This document shows, in pieces, positions 31,717 to 36,208 of a DNA stretch of 36,208 nucleotides. How positions within the stretch are numbered: the first letter of the stretch is position 1; the number at the start of each line of letters is the position of its first letter. The notes below the pieces were generated by a model, which had not been told where the DNA came from, made no database searches, and worked only from the letters and a program-made list of their open reading frames with translations. The position numbers were made by a program, and so were the translations under genes. Origin of the DNA: a virus; IMG/VR virus record IMGVR_UViG_3300024895_000012, positions 1 to 36,208 of that record; one strand, given 5' to 3'.

Positions 31717-31782
31717 ATGAGTACAGCAGAAGCGTTGAAGATGGCTATTGAAGCTAAATTGAAGGAGTTGAACCATGAGTGA
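31717..31782 (+). CDS. Possible tiny coupled ORF (21 aa)
   Basis: A 22-codon frame with GAGGA upstream, rich in Ala, Lys and Glu (KMAIEAKLKELNHE), overlapping the next start by 8 bases. It may be a leader peptide for the next gene or a remnant of an Ea22-like gene start. Confidence 0.35.
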   Translation: MSTAEALKMAIEAKLKELNHE

Positions 31783-32176
31783 TTTAATCAGCAGGGCGGA
31801 TTTGTTAAAAGCATTTAAAGTTCATGGGTTTCAAGTAGTTGATGAATGGCGTGTTATAAAACATTTAATCGCCAACGCACCGGCCTTTGAGTGCAAAACA
31901 AGTTTGCAGCAAGGTGAGCCAGTAGCTTGGGCATTATTTTATGATAATGGGATAGTACATCACGTAACAAAATATGTGCCACCAACTATGAATGGTAGTC
32001 ATTTAGGGTATAAACCACTCTACACCACCCCACCACAACCCCAAACCGTGAAAGATGCGCTGGAGAAAGCGGCTAGTATTTGTGAAGAACAGGGGAATAC
32101 ATGGGATAGCGATTCACAAATAACACATTTAAATTATGCTGAACATTGTGCTTGGCTTATCCGCGCACTAATCTAG
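31775..32176 (+). CDS. Ea22-like phage protein
   Basis: A 133-residue protein with features common in phage accessory proteins of the Ea22/DUF551-like region: an N-terminal helix, QQGEPVAWALF, PLYTTPPQPQTVKDALEKAA and a final AWLIRAL. Function unknown. Start has a GGAG site. The same C-terminal LIRAL ending occurs in the next gene. Confidence 0.6.
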   Translation: MSDLISRADLLKAFKVHGFQVVDEWRVIKHLIANAPAFECKTSLQQGEPVAWALFYDNGIVHHVTKYVPPTMNGSHLGYKPLYTTPPQPQTVKDALEKAASICEEQGNTWDSDSQITHLNYAEHCAWLIRALI

Positions 32177-32187
32177 GAGGAGTAACC

Positions 32188-32835
32188 ATGACACACCAAA
32201 ATAACGAGGCGTTTGAGAAGTGGTTTGAATCGGAATTACAAAAACTCATTGATGTAAAAAACTACGATGATATACACATGCTACAAATTAATGAACATTT
32301 AGCATGGAAAGCATGGCAAGCAGCCACCCAACATAGTGAGCGTGAGATTGCGGAGTTGAAAGCGGCATTACATGAAATAAATACCCTTAGAGGTACTACC
32401 TTAAACTTTGGTGTAGCTAGGGCTATTGCATGTAGAGCGTTGAGAATTAAACATACTGACTCTAGCGAGCCGCCGAGTGCAGAGCCATCAATAAAATCAT
32501 TGCAATCTACAATAAAGTGCATGACAGAAACAGCAGAAGAAACTAGTAGAAGTTATATTTACCAGCATAATAAAATCACCGAACTCAAAGCATCTAATCT
32601 CAAATTGCGTGAGGCTTTAAATACTATGAGAGATATTTTTGATGTTGGAGGAAATATAACTATTAGTGAGAATAATGCACTACATAAAGCTGACAAAGTC
32701 CTCACCTCAACACCGACACAATCACTACAAGCGCATGATAATGATTTGATTGAGAGATGTGCATTAATTGTTGATGACTTTACGGATTGTGAGCTTGCAT
32801 CAGAGCTAATCCGCGCATTGAAAGGTACATCATGA
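32188..32835 (+). CDS. Ea22-like coiled-coil phage protein
   Basis: Start chosen at ATG 32188, which has AGGAGGAG 8 bases upstream; the frame upstream is inside the previous gene. The 215 residues begin EAFEKWFESEL and WKAWQAA, a pattern frequent in Ea22-like proteins, then helical coiled-coil segments, and end ASELIRALKG. It probably arose from the same family as the gene before. Function unknown. Confidence 0.6.
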   Translation: MTHQNNEAFEKWFESELQKLIDVKNYDDIHMLQINEHLAWKAWQAATQHSEREIAELKAALHEINTLRGTTLNFGVARAIACRALRIKHTDSSEPPSAEPSIKSLQSTIKCMTETAEETSRSYIYQHNKITELKASNLKLREALNTMRDIFDVGGNITISENNALHKADKVLTSTPTQSLQAHDNDLIERCALIVDDFTDCELASELIRALKGTS

Positions 32836-33008
32836 ACGGATGCCACTCTACACTAGCCCCTAATCGCTTACAGCATGATTTAATCTATCACAGCAAGGGT
32901 AACGTAAGCTGGACTAATAAACTCACTAGAAGCTGCCAGTACATCAAGCAGAAAGATATTGTGGATAGTGGGTGTGATGGGTGTAAAGAGAAAGAGAGTA
33001 AAGAATGA
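32832..33008 (+). CDS. Small zinc-binding-like protein (58 aa)
   Basis: A 59-codon frame coupled at both ends by ATGA. Cys4, Cys35 and CDGC (48-51) could bind a metal; the tail is Lys/Glu-rich. It directly precedes excisionase. No family recognised. Confidence 0.6.
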   Translation: MNGCHSTLAPNRLQHDLIYHSKGNVSWTNKLTRSCQYIKQKDIVDSGCDGCKEKESKE

Positions 33009-33211
33009 CTGAATTACAACTAGCAGTTAAGGCCGTGCAGATCGCGCTTGAATCTCACCCTAGACCATCTCACGTTACACAGAAGCAAGCAGCAGAGATG
33101 CTAGGGTTATCAGTGCCTACAGTACGAAAAATGGTAGCCTCTGGCGCGTTAAAACTTAATAAGTGTGGGTTGATACCAATTAATCAAATTGACATGGCTA
33201 TGGCGGCTTAA
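33005..33211 (+). CDS. xis: Excisionase / recombination directionality factor
   Basis: A 68-residue protein with a MerR-type winged HTH: VTQKQAAEMLGLSVPTVRKM, then GALKLNKCGLIPINQID. Such small HTH proteins act as Xis. It is the last gene of the right early operon and its end overlaps the convergent integrase end by 4 bases, so excisionase rises with lytic genes while integrase is under its own control. Confidence 0.8.
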   Translation: MTELQLAVKAVQIALESHPRPSHVTQKQAAEMLGLSVPTVRKMVASGALKLNKCGLIPINQIDMAMAA

Positions 33212-34182
33212 TCTAGCATTGATGATATATCATGTGCCTTTGGATTGTAATACGTGAGAGCCTGGCTAGTATCAGACCATCCGAATATCTTACACAACGT
33301 AAGAACGTCAACTTTACGAGAAATCCACGTTGCAGCAGTATGCCGCGCATCGTGGAATGTAAATCCACTTAATCCTGCATTATCCCTAGCACGTCTGAAT
33401 AACGCATCACGGGTTGCAGACGTTACGCTAAATACTGACTTTTTATCAAATCCGCGCATTTTATCAATCAACCTGACAGCCTTACGTGATAATGGAACAT
33501 CGCGCTTTACTGTTTTAGTCTTTGGCAATACGCAATGCTTATCATGCACGTTATCCCATGTTAGATTGCATAACTCCCCTGCTCTCATTCCAGTACGCAA
33601 TGCCAGTAAAAAACATACTGCTACTGATTGACTGATAGATTCAATGCGTAATCGTGGGGAGTAACCAAAAGATTTAAGCATGAGCTTAATCTGTATGCGA
33701 TTGATTGTTATATCCCGATGTTCTGGCGACTTAGGCTTACGTACATCACGTACTGGATTATTGTCTATCCACTTTAACTCTTTTCTTGCGTGTTCAAATA
33801 TTGCAGATAGCATTGTCAGTTCACGGATAATAGAACCTGCTGATATTTTTTGTTCATCTCGCCATTCACCTATCACTTCGCTGGTACATTCTGATAATGG
33901 CTTATCAATAGGCAATGTGCTGCGTAAGAATTTATTGATACGTACTACTTCCCAAGTTTCACCGCGCTTGCTAGGCGATATTTCATCGCGGTACTTTTCA
34001 AGCAATTCTCTTAACGTATGCTTGTCTTTTGATGACTTCTTAGCATTTGCGCGGATTTCTGTTTCACGCATAGATGCCCACGCATTAGCCTCACGTAAAG
34101 TGCGGAATACTTTGCTTTCACGCTCACCGAGTACATATATCTGTGCCCTGTAACCGTCTTTATGTTTTTTGATACTTGCCAT
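33208..34182 (-). CDS. int: Tyrosine recombinase integrase
   Basis: A 324-residue integrase with an arm-binding N-terminus (ASIKKHKDGYRAQIYVLGER), a core-binding domain and a catalytic domain. Catalytic residues: Arg200 (TGMRAGEL), Lys near 223, His277-x2-Arg280 (HDARHTAA), Trp302 (GWSD, in place of His) and Tyr311/312. It inserts the phage genome at attB. No clear ribosome-binding site precedes ATG 34182. The attP region lies directly upstream. Confidence 0.93.
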   Translation of the reverse strand: MASIKKHKDGYRAQIYVLGERESKVFRTLREANAWASMRETEIRANAKKSSKDKHTLRELLEKYRDEISPSKRGETWEVVRINKFLRSTLPIDKPLSECTSEVIGEWRDEQKISAGSIIRELTMLSAIFEHARKELKWIDNNPVRDVRKPKSPEHRDITINRIQIKLMLKSFGYSPRLRIESISQSVAVCFLLALRTGMRAGELCNLTWDNVHDKHCVLPKTKTVKRDVPLSRKAVRLIDKMRGFDKKSVFSVTSATRDALFRRARDNAGLSGFTFHDARHTAATWISRKVDVLTLCKIFGWSDTSQALTYYNPKAHDISSMLD

Positions 34183-34196
34183 GCGTAAATCGATGC

Positions 34197-34414
34197 GTAA
34201 TTCTTGGGGAGTTACACTTTAATTTAATTACATTTAGAAAGCAAACTAGATTATTTCAGATTGGATAACTGCTTGATATTTCACAATATTACATTAAAAG
34301 TGAAACAATGATAAATATACTTGGTGCCGACGGAGAGCAACTTACATCAAGTAAATATGCGCCTTTCAAAGCACCGTGAGTAATTTTTGGGGAGTGGGAT
34401 ATTTTCAACCACTC
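34197..34414. other. Candidate attP region with arm-type repeats and inverted core
   Basis: The 272-base gap between integrase and the spanin gene holds a repeat GTAATT(C/T)TTGGGGAGT at 34197-34212 and 34380-34395 (one mismatch), possible arm sites. GAGTGG-N11-CCACTC at 34392-34414 is an inverted repeat that could be the core. No complete tRNA end was recognised. Confidence 0.5.
34308..34379 (+). CDS. Orphan 23-codon ORF inside the attP region
   Basis: ATG 34308 to TGA 34379 encodes a peptide with a protein-like start (INILGADGEQLTSSKYAPF). No good ribosome-binding site is seen. It could be a fragment of a gene start carried by the attachment region or chance. Confidence 0.2.
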   Translation: MINILGADGEQLTSSKYAPFKAP

Positions 34415-34454
34415 TCTCCATTAATCAGCGAAAGTGGCATTTTAACAGAAAGTA

Positions 34455-35003
34455 TTATTTGCAGGTAACCAATTCACACGCAGAATCACCCCATTTACGC
34501 AATGCATTAAAATCCGATGTTGTAATGGTGCAAGCATCTTTCAGCGTTTGATATTGTCCAGCAAGGGTTGTGTAACTGTTTCGCCATACTTCGGGATTTC
34601 CTTCGGTATCGCTTGGGGATGTGGGCACTCCAAAGGTATCTGCGGCGAGTTTGTCGCGCAACTGCTTACGCAAATCAGCAATAGTAACGGCATCAGTCTT
34701 GTTACGTTTTGAATAATCATTTTTAATAGCCTCTAGTTCTTTAACGTGCAGGTCGTTAAGTTCAGTTACATCTTTGGCATGTGCGGTTTCTTTGATGCGA
34801 TTTTCAACAATCCGCAAGTTATACGCCTGTTTATCTGCTTCAAGATGTGCCGTAAACGCTGTTTTCTCGCTGATGTAGGCGTTTCTGTACCATAGGACAA
34901 GCAAGCATAAGGCCAGAAAGGTAAACTCAAGCCAGTGCGAGATTATGAACTGTGTAACGTTACGCATTACACCGCCAATTTTAAGTAGCCATAGCCAAAT
35001 CAT
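34455..35003 (-). CDS. Rz: Rz-like inner-membrane spanin
   Basis: A 182-residue protein. A membrane segment (about 23-42, LEFTFLALCLLVLWY) is followed by a long periplasmic helix/coiled coil (about 50-115) and a C-terminal ALRKWGDSACELVTC typical of Rz-type i-spanins. The identity is secured by an embedded Rz1 frame. Start either ATG 35003 (overlapping a small ORF in ATGA) or ATG 34967. It spans the periplasm with Rz1 to fuse inner and outer membranes at lysis. It is the last late gene before attP. Confidence 0.9.
   Translation of the reverse strand: MIWLWLLKIGGVMRNVTQFIISHWLEFTFLALCLLVLWYRNAYISEKTAFTAHLEADKQAYNLRIVENRIKETAHAKDVTELNDLHVKELEAIKNDYSKRNKTDAVTIADLRKQLRDKLAADTFGVPTSPSDTEGNPEVWRNSYTTLAGQYQTLKDACTITTSDFNALRKWGDSACELVTCK
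34541..34720 (-). CDS. Rz1: Rz1 outer-membrane lipoprotein spanin, nested inside Rz
   Basis: A 60-codon frame wholly inside Rz in another reading frame. The 59 residues show a lipoprotein signal (RLMPLLLLICVSSC, lipobox VSS-Cys21), then a Pro-rich stretch (SPQIPLECPHPQAIPKEIP), the hallmark of Rz1 o-spanins. It needs no ribosome-binding site far from Rz translation. Lipid anchoring at Cys21 would place it on the outer membrane facing Rz, which shows the host is Gram-negative. Confidence 0.88.
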   Translation of the reverse strand: MIIQNVTRLMPLLLLICVSSCATNSPQIPLECPHPQAIPKEIPKYGETVTQPLLDNIKR

Positions 35004-35074
35004 AATGTAGGCTTCACTGGAATACCATTTTCAGTGTCAACAAGAAAATAGAATGTATATACAATGTATCTCAT
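35000..35074 (-). CDS. Small coupled ORF between phosphoesterase and Rz (24 aa)
   Basis: A 25-codon frame from ATG 35074 with a strong GAGGTGA site, ending in ATGA at the Rz start. The peptide has a hydrophobic middle (RYIVYTFYFLV) followed by a polar tail. The ribosome-binding signal and overlap suggest translation, at least to feed ribosomes to Rz. Confidence 0.55.
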   Translation of the reverse strand: MRYIVYTFYFLVDTENGIPVKPTL

Positions 35075-35087
35075 TAGTTCACCTCGT

Positions 35088-36208
35088 CTAGTCCTTTAAC
35101 ATATCTGAATTGATGGTTAGCCTTGATACTTCACCGAACCGTTTATCGTAAGTAATCACCTTTGCATCACGGCCTGATAAGTAACCGCCTCTTGCACCGT
35201 AAGCATCATTGGCTGCCAGTGTCCTGTGCTGTTCAACAATCATCAGGTTGTCCTCTTTAACATCGATATGGTGAAGATGCCCTAGATGTGCATAAGCGTA
35301 TTTAGTGCGCCCATACATTTCACGGAACTGCGAAGCAAACACACTGGATATGTTAGAAACATTGCGCTTATGCCCATGATGGAAGAATAGAGCCGTATTA
35401 CCGAATTCATACGCATTGTATGGATTAGGACTTTTATCTACCGTAATGCGCGGTTCGTTCTCATACAATACACTGAACCATTCACGCAGCCATATCTGTG
35501 ATACTGGATCATGGTTAGCATCTGCCATGATGATGTGCAAAGTCTGGTGTTTGGTTAGCAGCATATCTATGATTTGACGCAATACACGGATAGCAGATCG
35601 CACCAGCTTAGAGAATCTTGTATCAACGTCTAGCAAGTGTTTAGATGCTGGCGTTACTGCATCCATGCCATCAAAGTGCAGGAAGTCAGATAATTGTGCA
35701 AATACTGCATGATTTGAATCTGGTGATTGTGCTATTGCCTGCTTGAACCATTTGACGATTAAATCTTCTGCTATCTTGATATCCCAGTTTTCGCCGGCCT
35801 CTTCATCCCATGCAAGCATACCCATGTGGTAATCGGTGATCACGTAGCAGTTGCATAAGTTATCATTACCTAATGGCGGTGGATGCATCAGCGTAAGGCG
35901 CGGTATATCCTCTTTAATAGCCTCAATAGCTTCAAGCATCATTTGCTGATACCTGTCATTATCAATGCTTGACTTCACCCACTGGCCTGATGGCTTACCG
36001 TCTTTATTGTAGTAGGTTGATACGCCTTTCACCCTGTACATTTCAGGTACAGTTCTGGTCATATCATGAGCAGGTGAATACCCCTGTACTGATGCCCTTC
36101 TGCGTATCTTCTTTAATGCTTCCTGTACAGTCTGGCGCGGTACGTTTAAAAGCCTTGCGCCGCCCATGATACTGCCTGACTTGTTTACTGCATCAATGTA
36201 TTGTTTCT
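35088..36208 (-). CDS. HTH-metallophosphoesterase, right-end copy (5' end cut by window)
   Basis: The frame is open from the window edge to TAG 35088; the true start should lie 49 bases beyond the edge, as shown by the left copy. Using full-protein numbers, metallophosphoesterase motifs are Asp142-x-His144 (TDYHMG), Ser190-Asp191, Asn248-His249-Asp250, His293-296 (HHGH) and Gly326-His327-Leu-His329 (GHLHH). This is a calcineurin/Mre11-like two-metal site, with SD in place of the common GD. The N-terminus has an HTH. It is followed by a 24-codon ORF and Rz. A nuclease or phosphatase acting on DNA is plausible. Confidence 0.85.
   Translation of the reverse strand, partial: KQYIDAVNKSGSIMGGARLLNVPRQTVQEALKKIRRRASVQGYSPAHDMTRTVPEMYRVKGVSTYYNKDGKPSGQWVKSSIDNDRYQQMMLEAIEAIKEDIPRLTLMHPPPLGNDNLCNCYVITDYHMGMLAWDEEAGENWDIKIAEDLIVKWFKQAIAQSPDSNHAVFAQLSDFLHFDGMDAVTPASKHLLDVDTRFSKLVRSAIRVLRQIIDMLLTKHQTLHIIMADANHDPVSQIWLREWFSVLYENEPRITVDKSPNPYNAYEFGNTALFFHHGHKRNVSNISSVFASQFREMYGRTKYAYAHLGHLHHIDVKEDNLMIVEQHRTLAANDAYGARGGYLSGRDAKVITYDKRFGEVSRLTINSDMLKD
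35492..36208. repeat. Near-identical terminal direct repeat, right copy
   Basis: Aligns with 1-717 (offset 35,491), about 25 mismatches, mostly silent in the encoded phosphoesterase. Joining the two copies gives a single uninterrupted gene of 390 codons. Confidence 0.9.

Noticed and set aside
32146-32187. Upstream extension of the Ea22-like gene
   Set aside because: The AGGAGGAG site points to ATG 32188; the extension is inside the previous gene.
33680-34153. 157-codon plus-strand frame over integrase
   Set aside because: Antisense shadow of a gene with all catalytic residues; no supporting signals.
34381-34420. tRNA 3' end or tmRNA fragment in the attP region
   Set aside because: The stretch ending in CTCTCC looks like a tRNA-Ser end at first sight, but the T-arm and acceptor stem do not pair correctly.
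1-36208. Diversity-generating retroelement or CRISPR array
   Set aside because: No reverse transcriptase, no template/variable repeat pair and no regularly spaced repeats. The adhesin repeats are domain duplications.

Overview
The window is essentially one complete temperate phage genome of the P22-like podovirus type. It carries a virion gene set resembling P22 (terminase, portal, scaffold, coat, gp4-, gp10- and gp14-like proteins and three ejection proteins), a Cro/CI switch, a tyrosine integrase with an excisionase, and a Rz/Rz1 spanin pair. The nested spanins imply a Gram-negative host. The YbcO, NinB and ERF genes suggest a beta- or gammaproteobacterium, but the species cannot be told from this sequence. 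No host gene, tRNA, CRISPR array or reverse transcriptase was recognised.

The first 717 bases and the last 717 bases are colinear, without gaps, with about 25 mismatches by hand count. Joining the ends gives a circle of about 35,491 bp and restores one 389-codon HTH-metallophosphoesterase gene. It also makes the late operon continuous (terminase, head, tail, lysis, phosphoesterase, spanins), ending at the attP region. The simplest reading is a circular or circularly permuted genome whose ends were assembled from two variants. Tandem related prophages would look the same.

Layout: (1) Late genes on the minus strand run from about 22,029 down to 1 and on through 36,208 to 34,455. A sigma70-type promoter (TTGACA, 17 bp, TAAAAT) is followed at once by a hairpin and two tandem terminators, as in lambda pR'-tR'. 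A Q-like antiterminator candidate lies just upstream. (2) Left early operon, minus, 27,930 to 22,100: Cro-like protein, RHH protein, DnaT-like protein, SF2 helicase, primase, NinB, YbcO, winged helix protein, PD-(D/E)XK nuclease, Q-like protein and a membrane protein. (3) Immunity cassette, plus, 28,023 to 28,706: a short CI-like repressor, then a secreted protein with two cysteine-rich repeats, then a strong terminator. (4) Right early operon, plus, 28,900 to 33,211: small, partly membrane proteins, ERF annealase, SSB, a methyltransferase-like protein, Ea22-like proteins and excisionase. (5) Integrase, minus, 33,208 to 34,182, then the attP region.

The two early promoters carry matched operator pairs (TTAAC-N5-GTTAA, 35 bp apart in both). 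They flank the repressor cassette, so one repressor can silence both operons while the repressor and the secreted protein stay on. Several genes below 60 codons were found by reading frames directly: an embedded Rz1, three genes upstream of terS, two small membrane proteins and an HTH protein.
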